Below, in pieces: positions 13,167-20,337 of a stretch of DNA of 23,343 nt. The notes below the pieces were generated by a model. The model was not told the origin of the DNA, searched no databases, and was given only the letters and a program-made list of their open reading frames with translations. The position numbers and the translations under genes are program-made. Origin of the DNA: Clostridiales bacterium (GTDB lineage Bacteria > Bacillota_A > Clostridia > Lachnospirales > Bianqueaceae). Within the stretch, counting starts at the first letter, position 1. Each line of letters opens with the position of its first letter. The stretch lies in the NCBI GenBank assembly GCA_019423265.1, contig JAHZBS010000008.1, positions 1-23,343 of the forward strand, written 5' to 3'.

Positions 13167-14939
13167 CTACTGAAACTGTGAGCGGTAGAGCCCGGCGTAC
13201 AGACCGCCGCGCAGCATTAAGTCCTGATGGCTGCCCTGCTCCATAATTTCGCCTTTCTGAACGACTAAAATCGTATCCGCATTTTGGATCGTTGAGAGGC
13301 GATGGGCGATGACAAAGCAGGTCTTTCCCCGCATCAGGGCGCGCATTGCCTCCTGAATCTGGATTTCGGTCCGCGTATCCACATTGGATGTCGCCTCGTC
13401 CAAAATCAGCATTTTCGCGTCCAGCAACATGGCGCGGGCGATGGTCAGCAGCTGTTTCTGCCCCTGGGAGATGTTCATTCCGTCTTCATTTAAGATGGTG
13501 TCGTAGCCCTGGGGCAGACGTTTAATATACTCATGGATCTTGGCCGCTTTAGCGGCGGCTACCACCTCATCCATCGTCGCGCCTTTTTTTCCATAGGCGA
13601 TGTTCTCGAAGACGGTGCCGTGAAAAAGCCAGGTATCCTGCAAAACCATAGCGTATGCTAGGCGCAGGCTCTTGCGGGTGACCGTCCGGATCGGGTGAGA
13701 ATCCAGACAGATGGCTCCGCTGTCCGGGTCGTAGAATCGCATCAACAGATTTATGATCGTCGTCTTGCCGGCGCCTGTAGGACCGACGATGGCAACCAGG
13801 CTCCCGGGCTTCGCGTCCAGATTTAGATCATGGATGATCGTCTTGCCCGGATCATAGCCGAACCGCACATGCTCCATGGCAATGTGGCCGCGGATATTGT
13901 TCAGGGGTACCGCGTCCGGTATATCCTCCGGCTCCGCGGGCTCATCGATTAGCCGGAAAACCCGTTCTGCGGCGGCGCAGGCAGATTGCAGCTCACTGAT
14001 GATATTGGCGATTTCGTTGATGGGGCCGGAGAATTTCCTGGAATACAGAACAAAGGAGGAGAGATTGCCAAGGGATAGCTTTCCGAATAAGAAGAGAAGA
14101 GCGCCGAACATACTGATTAAAGCCAGGGAAAGGTTGTTGATAAAGTTAACGCTGGGGCCGGTCATGCTTCCATAATAATCGGCTTTATAGTAAGCGTCCA
14201 CGGCTTCCTTATTTTTTTGGTCGAAACGGCGAATCATCGTTTCCTCCTGGTGATAGGCCTTCGTCGTTTTCTGCCCCGTGATGACTTCCTCCACGAATCC
14301 ATTCAACTCACCCAACTTAACGGACCGATTGCGAAATAGGGGGCGAACTTTTCGCGTCATGTAGCGGGTAAAGAAAATAGAAATCGGAATGGTGACTGCG
14401 AAAACCAGCACCAGGAGAGGGGAGAGCATCAGCATCATCAGCAGAGATCCGCCCACGGTGATCACGCTCGTTGCGATTTGCAGAAGGTCGTTGGAGAGGG
14501 AGGCGTTGACCGTGTCGATGTCGTAGGAGATTCGGCTGACGATGTCGCCGGTCTGGTGGCTGTCAAAATAGCGGATGGGCAAAAGAGAGAGGCGGTGAAA
14601 CACGTCCTCCCGCATCTGATAAACGACCTTCTGGCTTAAGTGGATCATCAGGATTGAGAGAAGGTAGGACAGGAGAGAGGACAGAGCGTAAAAAATGATC
14701 ATGAGAAGGCAGTAGTAAATCACGGTCTGAAAATCGACGCCTCCCGCCTTGACGCCGATGGCGTCGATGGCGCGGCCGGACAGCGTCGGGCCGATGAGCG
14801 CCAGCAGATTGCTTGAGATGGTGAGCAGGAGTGCGGTGAGCAAATGCCACTTATATTGATATAGGTATCGCCACAGCCGGATCAGAACCTTTTTCCGGTT
14901 CTTTGGCTTTTCCGGTATGGTCCGCGGAGCGTTAGGCAC
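13167..14939 (-). CDS. ABC exporter half-transporter, catalytic subunit
   Basis: A 590-residue fusion of a six-helix membrane domain (about 1-330) and an ATPase domain. Walker A is GPTGAGKTT near residue 383, the Q-loop VLQDTWLF, the signature NISQGQKQL near 490, Walker B LILDEATS near 511 with the catalytic Glu, and the switch His in VIAHRLS. The start is GTG at 14939 with GGGAGGCG five bases upstream, overlapping the end of the previous gene by 8 bases. With its neighbour it matches TM287/288 or BmrCD-type heterodimeric multidrug exporters. It ends 5 bases from the convergent ATPase gene, and I see no terminator there. Confidence 0.92.
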   Translation of the reverse strand: MPNAPRTIPEKPKNRKKVLIRLWRYLYQYKWHLLTALLLTISSNLLALIGPTLSGRAIDAIGVKAGGVDFQTVIYYCLLMIIFYALSSLLSYLLSILMIHLSQKVVYQMREDVFHRLSLLPIRYFDSHQTGDIVSRISYDIDTVNASLSNDLLQIATSVITVGGSLLMMLMLSPLLVLVFAVTIPISIFFTRYMTRKVRPLFRNRSVKLGELNGFVEEVITGQKTTKAYHQEETMIRRFDQKNKEAVDAYYKADYYGSMTGPSVNFINNLSLALISMFGALLFLFGKLSLGNLSSFVLYSRKFSGPINEIANIISELQSACAAAERVFRLIDEPAEPEDIPDAVPLNNIRGHIAMEHVRFGYDPGKTIIHDLNLDAKPGSLVAIVGPTGAGKTTIINLLMRFYDPDSGAICLDSHPIRTVTRKSLRLAYAMVLQDTWLFHGTVFENIAYGKKGATMDEVVAAAKAAKIHEYIKRLPQGYDTILNEDGMNISQGQKQLLTIARAMLLDAKMLILDEATSNVDTRTEIQIQEAMRALMRGKTCFVIAHRLSTIQNADTILVVQKGEIMEQGSHQDLMLRGGLYAGLYRSQFQ

Positions 14940-16647
14940 TTAAATCGCCTCCCATCTGAGAAATGCTGATTTCCCGGTAAATGTCGCAGGTTTCTAGGAG
15001 CTCCTCATGGGTTCCATATCCGATTTCCCTGCCATCTTCCAGGACTAGAATATGGTCGGCGTGGAGGATAGAGCTGATTCGCTGTGCCACGATGATAGTG
15101 GTGGTATTGGCGTACTGTCTTCGCAGGGCCTGGCGCAGCAGGGAATCCGTCTTATAATCCAGCGCGCTGGAGGAATCATCCAAAATCAGAATCTCAGGGT
15201 TGCCGGCCAGCGCGCGGGCGATCAATAGGCGCTGCTTTTGACCGCCGCTGACGTTTGTGCCCTTCGCCGTCAATCGATGGGAGAATCCGTCCGGCAGTGC
15301 GTCGATAAATTCCTTTGCCTGTGCGCACGCCGCTGCTTGTTCAATCGTCTCCTGACGTAAATCCCGGCCAAAGTCAATATTTGCAGCGATGGTATCCGCG
15401 AACAGAACATCATTTTGAAAAACGACGCCAAACTTGGTGTGGAGCTCATGGGAGGGAATGGACTCAACCGGCTGTCCGTCAATGCGGATCTCGCCGGAGT
15501 CCCGGTCATAAAGGCGCATGAGCAGGGCGATGATCGTGCTCTTGCCGCAGCCTGTGGCGCCGATGATGCCCAAGGTTTCCCCGCGCTTCAGGCGAAAGTT
15601 GATGTCGTGCAGAGTGTCCTCTTTCTTTTGATAGGAGAAACAGACATGTTCAAACTCAATGTGGACATCCGTGGACGTACACGGAGCCTCCCGCACCGCC
15701 AGCTCTGCCGGAGTGGACAGCACCTCGTGAATGCGGGCGGCGGAGGCGCTTCCCTTTGAATACATGACGAACATGCGGGTAATGGAGAGCATAGCGTTGA
15801 GAATAATGGTAAAATAGGTAAGGAAGGCGAGGATTTTGCCGGGCTGTGTGAGGCCGGCATTGACCCGCCATGCACCTACAAGAATAACCATGGTCAGGCC
15901 AATGTTGAGAAACAAGTTCATCAGCGGGTTGGTCAAGGCCATGGTGATCCCCGCTTTTTTTTCGCGTCGCACCACTTCCCCATTGACCTGGGAGAAACGG
16001 CTCTGTTCATATTCTGTTTTGGACAGGGCCTTGATGACCCGGATGCCGGTTATATTCTCTCGGACAGTTCTCACCATAGAATCAATCCCCTCTTGCAATT
16101 TTCCATAGAGGGGGATCCCCTTCCGGGAGACGGCGAACACCAGCAATCCTATCAGCGGCAAAACCGCCAGGAGGACAAGGGATAGCACCGGTTCCAGAGT
16201 CAGAGTCACGAAGATTCCGCCGAGAAGCAGAATCGGCGCGCGGACGCCCAGCCGCTGCATCATCCCGATCATTTGATGGATGTTGTAGGTGTCGGTGGTC
16301 AAGCGGGATTCAAGGGATGGAATGGTGAAATCATCGATCTGCTTGCAGGACAGGTAGGAGATTCGGGTGAAGAGGTCATGCCGGATGGCCTCTGTGGTGT
16401 GCTGTGCCACCCAGGACGCCATCCGGTTGGCGATTATATTGGTGATCACAGCGGCAGCAGCGCAGATCAGCATCACACCGCCCCACAGAAGGATGAGGGA
16501 GATTCTCTCCTGCGGGACGACGTCATCGATCATGTAGGAGAGAATCCAGGGGAGCAGGAGATCCATAATGGTTCCAATAAATTTTATGGTTAAGCCTAGG
16601 CTCATACGGGGCACATAGGGCTTTAAATACCGAAAGATCGTTCGCAT
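14932..16647 (-). CDS. ABC exporter half-transporter with degenerate ATP site
   Basis: A 571-residue half-transporter: membrane domain (about 1-310) and ATPase domain with Walker A GATGCGKST near 363, Q-loop VVFQNDVLF and signature NVSGGQKQR near 464. Walker B is LILDDSSSALD: Asp replaces the catalytic Glu, and the switch His is Gln (IIVAQRIS). Those are the features of the non-catalytic subunit (TM287, BmrC) of heterodimeric exporters, and the partner downstream keeps both residues. The start ATG lies 3 bases after the MarR stop, so the operon is MarR, this gene, then the catalytic partner. The likely job is drug or lipid-like compound export, but the substrate cannot be read from the sequence. 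Confidence 0.92.
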   Translation of the reverse strand: MRTIFRYLKPYVPRMSLGLTIKFIGTIMDLLLPWILSYMIDDVVPQERISLILLWGGVMLICAAAAVITNIIANRMASWVAQHTTEAIRHDLFTRISYLSCKQIDDFTIPSLESRLTTDTYNIHQMIGMMQRLGVRAPILLLGGIFVTLTLEPVLSLVLLAVLPLIGLLVFAVSRKGIPLYGKLQEGIDSMVRTVRENITGIRVIKALSKTEYEQSRFSQVNGEVVRREKKAGITMALTNPLMNLFLNIGLTMVILVGAWRVNAGLTQPGKILAFLTYFTIILNAMLSITRMFVMYSKGSASAARIHEVLSTPAELAVREAPCTSTDVHIEFEHVCFSYQKKEDTLHDINFRLKRGETLGIIGATGCGKSTIIALLMRLYDRDSGEIRIDGQPVESIPSHELHTKFGVVFQNDVLFADTIAANIDFGRDLRQETIEQAAACAQAKEFIDALPDGFSHRLTAKGTNVSGGQKQRLLIARALAGNPEILILDDSSSALDYKTDSLLRQALRRQYANTTTIIVAQRISSILHADHILVLEDGREIGYGTHEELLETCDIYREISISQMGGDLSA

Positions 16648-16650
16648 AGC

Positions 16651-17088
16651 CTACGCCTTCCCTCCCTTTTCCACCGTTGCCACGGCTTTCTCCATGACGC
16701 GCTCCAGCATGGATGCTAAAGTTTTCTGTTCCTCCTCCGTAAAATCTTCTAACAGCAGTCGGTTCCATTCCCGCATGACCGATTGAACCTGGGGAAAAAG
16801 CTGTAGGGCTTTCTCAGTGGGAAAGACTTGCAGTGCCCGGCGGTCTTTGGGGTCGGGCTGTCTCGTGACAAATCCATTCTGTTCCAAGACACTTAGCTGC
16901 CTCGTCACATTGCTTTTGTTTACGCCGATCAGCTTGGACAGTTGATCCTGTGAGATGCCGGGATGCTTGCAGACCTGGAAGATATAAATGTGCTGGCAGC
17001 TATTGATGCCAGCACACGGTACGCAGGTGCTGCGGTATTGTCCGGCCAAGCGATGGGTTCGGCTGATATATTTCATAAGGGATTCCAT
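16651..17088 (-). CDS. MarR family transcriptional regulator
   Basis: A 145-residue winged-helix repressor. The HTH is visible as GISQDQLSKLIGVNKSNVTRQLSVLEQNGFVTRQPDPKDRR, the normal MarR layout with the DxRR wing. The N-terminal part is Cys-rich (STCVPCAGINSCQH...QVC), which could allow thiol sensing, though this is only inference. A longer reading starting at 17157 would run through the promoter and operators. The ATG at 17088 has GGAGGT 6 bases upstream and fits the family, so it is chosen. It leads the ABC exporter operon and should repress it through the two palindromes upstream. Confidence 0.92.
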   Translation of the reverse strand: MESLMKYISRTHRLAGQYRSTCVPCAGINSCQHIYIFQVCKHPGISQDQLSKLIGVNKSNVTRQLSVLEQNGFVTRQPDPKDRRALQVFPTEKALQLFPQVQSVMREWNRLLLEDFTEEEQKTLASMLERVMEKAVATVEKGGKA

Positions 17089-17113
17089 CGGGGGACCTCC
17101 ATTCGCTATAAAT

Positions 17114-17127
17114 GTTGCGTTTGCAAC
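17114..17127. promoter_or_regulatory. MarR operator copy 2 (over the start point)
   Basis: GTTGC-GTTT-GCAAC: 5-bp arms with a 4-base centre, just downstream of the -10 box. Its centre is 31 bases from copy 1, about three helical turns, so two dimers would sit on the same DNA face. Confidence 0.82.
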
Positions 17128-17128
17128 G

Positions 17129-17157
17129 ATTATAGCACAGAACTGTTGCGCCCGCAA
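17129..17157 (-). promoter_or_regulatory. Promoter of the MarR/ABC operon
   Basis: On the minus strand TTGCGG (17157-17152), a 17-base spacer, then TATAAT (17134-17129). The -35 box lies inside the upstream operator copy, and the -10 box is directly followed by the second one. Confidence 0.87.
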
Positions 17158-17160
17158 CAG
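17143..17160. promoter_or_regulatory. MarR operator copy 1 (over the -35 box)
   Basis: CTGTTGC-GCCC-GCAACAG: perfect 7-bp arms with a 4-base centre, covering the -35 box. The core GTTGCG-N2-CGCAAC recurs 31 bases away as copy 2. Confidence 0.83.
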
Positions 17161-17168
17161 TTAAATTG

Positions 17169-17203
17169 AAAAAATAGCCAGCGGCGGTGCCTGCTGGTTA
17201 TTT
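17169..17203 (-). terminator. Terminator of the PadR/HAAS operon
   Basis: On the minus strand AATAACCAGC (17202-17193) pairs with GCTGGCTATT (17182-17173) around a 10-base loop, followed by six T bases. It overlaps the stop codon of the membrane protein gene and ends just before the MarR operators. Confidence 0.8.
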
Positions 17204-18748
17204 TGAAAAGTGAAATTGAGAGGTCATCACGTAGCGCTGATACGAGAAGGTCAGCGAGCTAGGAGTGGAAGCGCTGCTTTCGGAGTAGGGGAGACAGAAA
17301 AAACTGGATCGATGAGTATAGGCGCTGTCAAGGGCAAAGTCCGAGATCTTATACCCGGCCGCATCGGCTTTCACCGTGATGGCGTATAGGATAGACTGCG
17401 CCTCTGTGTCAGGAAAAATCCGGACATCCAGGCTCTGGATTGTCCCGTCTGAGGAGCGCCGCACCGCAGCTGGCGCCATGGAATACAGTTGTCCATCCTT
17501 CTGGGTTAGAAGCAACAAGGTTTCGTCGGGGTTTTGGTAACAATCCAGATTAAAAAAAGGGTCGATCCCGACAATCGGGGTGATGGTGTCCCGGAATCCG
17601 TGTCTAGGCGCTTCCTCCCATGAAAACCAGCAGAGAAGGCGAGTGTACTGCGAATCCAGGCGGAAGGCGGCCGCGATCAGGGAGAGGCTGCCCCCGTCAA
17701 TCGTGTACGTTTGCCAGTGGGAGGAGATATCTTCCGCGCCCTCGAGCCGCTGTAACTCCCATTGGGGCAACGCCATGACCATCTCTTTTGGGAGATCGTT
17801 GGACAGCAGACGGAGGCGTACATCCGCCGTCTGATCCGAGGAATCTATCTCAATGACAGAATAAGAAGTCTGGGTTGGATTCGGAGTGGCGGCTATATAG
17901 CCACAGCTTATGGGCGCGATGAAGAAGAGGGCAAATAAGGCGCCAAACGCCGCGCGGCTTCTGGCGTTAAAAGATTGAATCTGTAGCCGCACATCCTGCA
18001 ACAGGAGTTGTCTCCGCAGAGAGTAGATCTGCCTTAGGATGTAGATCGAGCTTCCAATAGTGAGGATGAGCACAAGGTAGGTCAGACTTTGCGTGTACAT
18101 GGCCAATACGATCAGCAAATTCATCCCAATATACAGGGCTGTGCAGCGTGAGATCCCGTGAGGCGCCACATTTTGAAGACATTCGGCAAAGCGGGACAAT
18201 CCCTGGAGCAGAAGGATCGCGGACACAAAGCGAAGAAGCGAGGTTAAGATGCCCAGAGCGGCATCAAGCCCATCGGGAATATCGGGAAGGACCAGAAGGG
18301 TATTGGTGGCCAGCTGGAAGAGAAATAGCAGGCAGAAGCTATGAAAGGAGCAGCGAAGGGTTTTCTCACAGGCGCGCAACTGAAAAGCGCCAGCCAGGAG
18401 GAGAAAGAAACCCGCCGTCAAAATAAGGGGCTTCGAATACCCGAAATCTAGCTGAAAGGATGAAAATAAAAATCCCCAAAAAATCTTCATCAGAGCGTTG
18501 CCAAGGTCTAGGCTGGGGATCCGGGAGTGGATTGCGCCCAGCTGATCGGCGACCGCGGAGGCATCGCCCATTTCTTCCAGCGCCATGCTGATCGCCTCTT
18601 CTTCTGAATACCCTGTTTGCATTCGCCATTCCACCTTACATTCAATGTGGTCGAGAAGTTCATTGTAGGTGTCATGGGCGGTCTGTGGATCCGGAATCTT
18701 AGCGCAGATATCGCGCAAAAACCGCTGAATTCTAGGCGAGAGTTCCAT
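17198..18748 (-). CDS. HAAS-like multi-pass membrane protein, function unknown
   Basis: A 516-residue protein. The first 80 residues (IQRFLRDICAKI...LLDHIECKVEWRMQTGYSEEEAISMALEEMGDASAVADQL) match the HAAS or permease-prefix type domain often encoded beside PadR regulators. Then come about seven to eight hydrophobic segments (about 90-290) and a final 220-residue strand-rich domain after a last membrane segment (FGALFALFFIAPISCGYIAA), probably outside the cell. A TTG start at 18775 is possible, but the ATG at 18748 has AGGGAGG five bases upstream. It overlaps the PadR stop by 17 bases, implying coupled translation and PadR control. Possibly an envelope stress or signalling protein. I recognise no enzyme motif. 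Confidence 0.75.
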   Translation of the reverse strand: MELSPRIQRFLRDICAKIPDPQTAHDTYNELLDHIECKVEWRMQTGYSEEEAISMALEEMGDASAVADQLGAIHSRIPSLDLGNALMKIFWGFLFSSFQLDFGYSKPLILTAGFFLLLAGAFQLRACEKTLRCSFHSFCLLFLFQLATNTLLVLPDIPDGLDAALGILTSLLRFVSAILLLQGLSRFAECLQNVAPHGISRCTALYIGMNLLIVLAMYTQSLTYLVLILTIGSSIYILRQIYSLRRQLLLQDVRLQIQSFNARSRAAFGALFALFFIAPISCGYIAATPNPTQTSYSVIEIDSSDQTADVRLRLLSNDLPKEMVMALPQWELQRLEGAEDISSHWQTYTIDGGSLSLIAAAFRLDSQYTRLLCWFSWEEAPRHGFRDTITPIVGIDPFFNLDCYQNPDETLLLLTQKDGQLYSMAPAAVRRSSDGTIQSLDVRIFPDTEAQSILYAITVKADAAGYKISDFALDSAYTHRSSFFCLPYSESSASTPSSLTFSYQRYVMTSQFHFSK

Positions 18749-19079
18749 AGGCGCCTCCCTGGATAACTTTCGCAACGGCGGTGGAGAATGTCATCCACTC
18801 TCTCTGTTGCTTCGCCAGCTCTTTTTTCCCCTTATCGGTTAGGGAATAGTATTTTCGTTTCCGGCCGGATTCGCTGTCTTCCCAGTAGCAGTCCAGATAA
18901 TTCTCTTCTTCCAGAGAGTGAAGGATGGGATAGAGCGTCCCCTCATTCAGATGAAAGACGGAATCGGATAGCTGTTCGATCTCCCGGATGATCTGATAGC
19001 CATACATAGGTTTTCGGCTGATCACGCTCAGGACGAGTATAGCGGTACTTCCTTTTACAAGCTCTTTGCTAATTTTCAT
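18732..19079 (-). CDS. PadR family transcriptional regulator
   Basis: A 115-residue winged-helix regulator with the PadR signature: KPMYGYQIIREIEQLSDSVFHLNEGTLYPILHSLEEENYLDCYWEDSESGRKRKYYSLTDKGKKEL (shown in part as the HTH and wing), followed by a dimer helix (QQREWMTFSTAVAKVI). A longer reading from 19112 lacks a good ribosome site, while the ATG at 19079 has GGAGGG 6 bases upstream. It is the first gene of a two-gene operon with the HAAS-like membrane protein. Its promoter carries a CTAG-centred dyad at the start point, so self-repression is likely. The inducing signal is unknown. Confidence 0.92.
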   Translation of the reverse strand: MKISKELVKGSTAILVLSVISRKPMYGYQIIREIEQLSDSVFHLNEGTLYPILHSLEEENYLDCYWEDSESGRKRKYYSLTDKGKKELAKQQREWMTFSTAVAKVIQGGAYGTLA

Positions 19080-19114
19080 GTATGTCCCTCCATGCATAGA
19101 TTTATGATGCATCG

Positions 19115-19128
19115 TATATCTAGGTATA
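19115..19128. promoter_or_regulatory. CTAG-centred dyad, likely PadR operator
   Basis: TATATCTAGGTATA is a near-palindrome (TATA-N-CTAG-N-TATA) touching the end of the -10 box and covering the likely start point. Position favours autoregulation by the PadR protein. The identical 14 bases occur at 3022-3035. Confidence 0.6.
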
Positions 19129-19156
19129 TGATAGCACAGGAAAATTTTATTGTCAA
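19128..19156 (-). promoter_or_regulatory. Promoter of the PadR operon
   Basis: On the minus strand a perfect TTGACA (19156-19151), 17-base spacer, and TATCAT (19133-19128). The leader to the start codon at 19079 is about 45 bases. Confidence 0.87.
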
Positions 19157-19196
19157 CTTTTTTCTTGGCGAAGCTGGAGGGGCAAAACCGTATGCT

Positions 19197-19264
19197 AAAA
19201 ACAGTCAGGTATCCGGCTCCCGATAGGATTGTACACGGTCAGTCTATCCTGCCGGCGGATACCT
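19197..19264 (-). terminator. Terminator downstream of the AraC gene
   Basis: On the minus strand AGGTATCCG (19264-19256) pairs with CGGATACCT (19215-19207), with further inner pairing (CTATC/GATAG), then GACTG and five T bases (19201-19197). It lies about 70 bases after the AraC stop and before the PadR promoter. Confidence 0.72.
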
Positions 19265-19335
19265 AATTCTATTGGATGCGCAGGACATCGATTGGGAGCA
19301 TTCGGCGAACCGCAGCGCAGACTATCAGTTTACCT

Positions 19336-20178
19336 CTACAAATATTTTGGGCATTCCCAATCCTCTTTCGGCGAGCAACCGAAATATTTCACATAGGCTC
19401 TGTAAAAAACAGAGTATTCTCCAAATCCGCAGTCGATACAGGCTTTCGTTACCTGTGTTCCGCTGCGGATTTTTTCTTTAGCAGCGGTCAATCTCTTTAG
19501 TGTAATGTATTCCCATGGGGAACTTCCCGTTGCCTTTTTGAATATTCTATTAAATTGCGCTGTACTTATAAAAAAGCGTTCTGCAAGCATAGGGATGGAA
19601 AGCTCGTCAAAAAGATGCTCGTTTATATATGTCAGTATCTGCTCGGCTCGAGTCTGTGTGGCAGCATATCCGCTGTCTTTTCGCTTCAGATGTGAGGCTC
19701 TGATAGCGTCGAGTATTGAAAACAAGCATAATTGAATTTCAAGCTCCGTTGTATACTTGTCATGGCACTCACATATGCGCTTAAAATATTTTTCGAGGGG
19801 AACACCTTCAAATTCTGACGCAATATATAGATTTCCTACGCCCAGAGGTCTGTCAAGAAACGGTCTCATCAATCTTCGCTCGGGGTCGATACTATCGGCG
19901 GCAGAAAGCGGAAAATTTATCGTATATCGCTCATACAGCGTGTCCTTTAGTATCTTTGACCTGTGGACTTCGGCAGGGCGCATAATAACCACACTTCCTG
20001 GCTCTAACGGATATCTTGAGCCCTCAACGAGATACTCAGCTCTCCCCGAAACAAAATAAAAAATCTCACATCTTGAATGAATATGCATTACACAGCAATT
20101 GTCATCCGGCCTGTAGTTAACAGCATGCCGTACATATATGTTATTAAATGTAAATTCCTGTAAATAGTGGTTGCCCAT
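19336..20178 (-). CDS. AraC family transcriptional regulator
   Basis: A 280-residue regulator. The N-terminal half (about 1-130) is a cupin-like ligand domain (HIHSRCEIFYFVSGRAEYLVEG, then YPLEPGSVVIMRPAEVHRSKIL). The C-terminal AraC domain (about 180-278) has two HTHs, with FISTAQFNRIFKKATGSSPWEYI and the second ending VTKACIDCGFGEYSVFYRAYVKYFGCSPKE. The ATG at 20178 follows AGAGAAGG by 9 bases. It is divergent from two Gfo/Idh/MocA oxidoreductase genes, which it probably controls in response to a sugar or polyol. Base composition is more AT-rich than the genes to its left on the map. The ligand is unknown. Confidence 0.93.
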   Translation of the reverse strand: MGNHYLQEFTFNNIYVRHAVNYRPDDNCCVMHIHSRCEIFYFVSGRAEYLVEGSRYPLEPGSVVIMRPAEVHRSKILKDTLYERYTINFPLSAADSIDPERRLMRPFLDRPLGVGNLYIASEFEGVPLEKYFKRICECHDKYTTELEIQLCLFSILDAIRASHLKRKDSGYAATQTRAEQILTYINEHLFDELSIPMLAERFFISTAQFNRIFKKATGSSPWEYITLKRLTAAKEKIRSGTQVTKACIDCGFGEYSVFYRAYVKYFGCSPKEDWECPKYL

Positions 20179-20215
20179 ATCCGTATGCCTTCTCTTTTAT
20201 TTGGTTGACGTTATG

Positions 20216-20244
20216 AGTGTATCATGTTATGCATGAATTTACAA
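20216..20244 (-). promoter_or_regulatory. Promoter of the AraC regulator gene
   Basis: On the minus strand TTGTAA (20244-20239), 17-base spacer, TACACT (20221-20216). The -35 box is inside the left arm of the inverted repeat at 20236-20280. Confidence 0.65.
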
Positions 20245-20280
20245 TAGATTGTGATAAAAAATGCAATTGCATTGTAAATT
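20236..20280. promoter_or_regulatory. Divergent regulatory region with inverted repeat
   Basis: AATTTACAAT (20236-20245) and ATTGTAAATT (20271-20280) are perfect 10-bp inverted copies 35 bases apart between starts. A separate perfect 12-bp palindrome ATGCAATTGCAT lies at 20261-20272. The arms overlap or adjoin the -35 boxes of both divergent promoters, as expected for AraC-family binding sites. Confidence 0.72.
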
Positions 20281-20295
20281 ATTTCATGATATTAT
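20267..20295 (+). promoter_or_regulatory. Promoter of the oxidoreductase genes
   Basis: TTGCAT (20267-20272), 17-base spacer, TATTAT (20290-20295). The start codon at 20338 is about 36 bases after the likely start point. The palindrome ATGCAATTGCAT covers the -35 box. Confidence 0.75.
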
Positions 20296-20337
20296 GGCCG
20301 CATAAAATTTGCGGCAACATTGATTGGAGGGAGCATT

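Noticed and set aside
13165..13190. CTCTAC/GTAGAG hairpin at the convergent gene ends
   Set aside because: Only 6 bp with a 14-base loop, no T tract on either side, and mostly inside the ABC coding sequence.
17089..17157. Extended N-terminus of the MarR protein
   Set aside because: The extension would be translated from the promoter and operator DNA and has no ribosome site; the ATG at 17088 has one.
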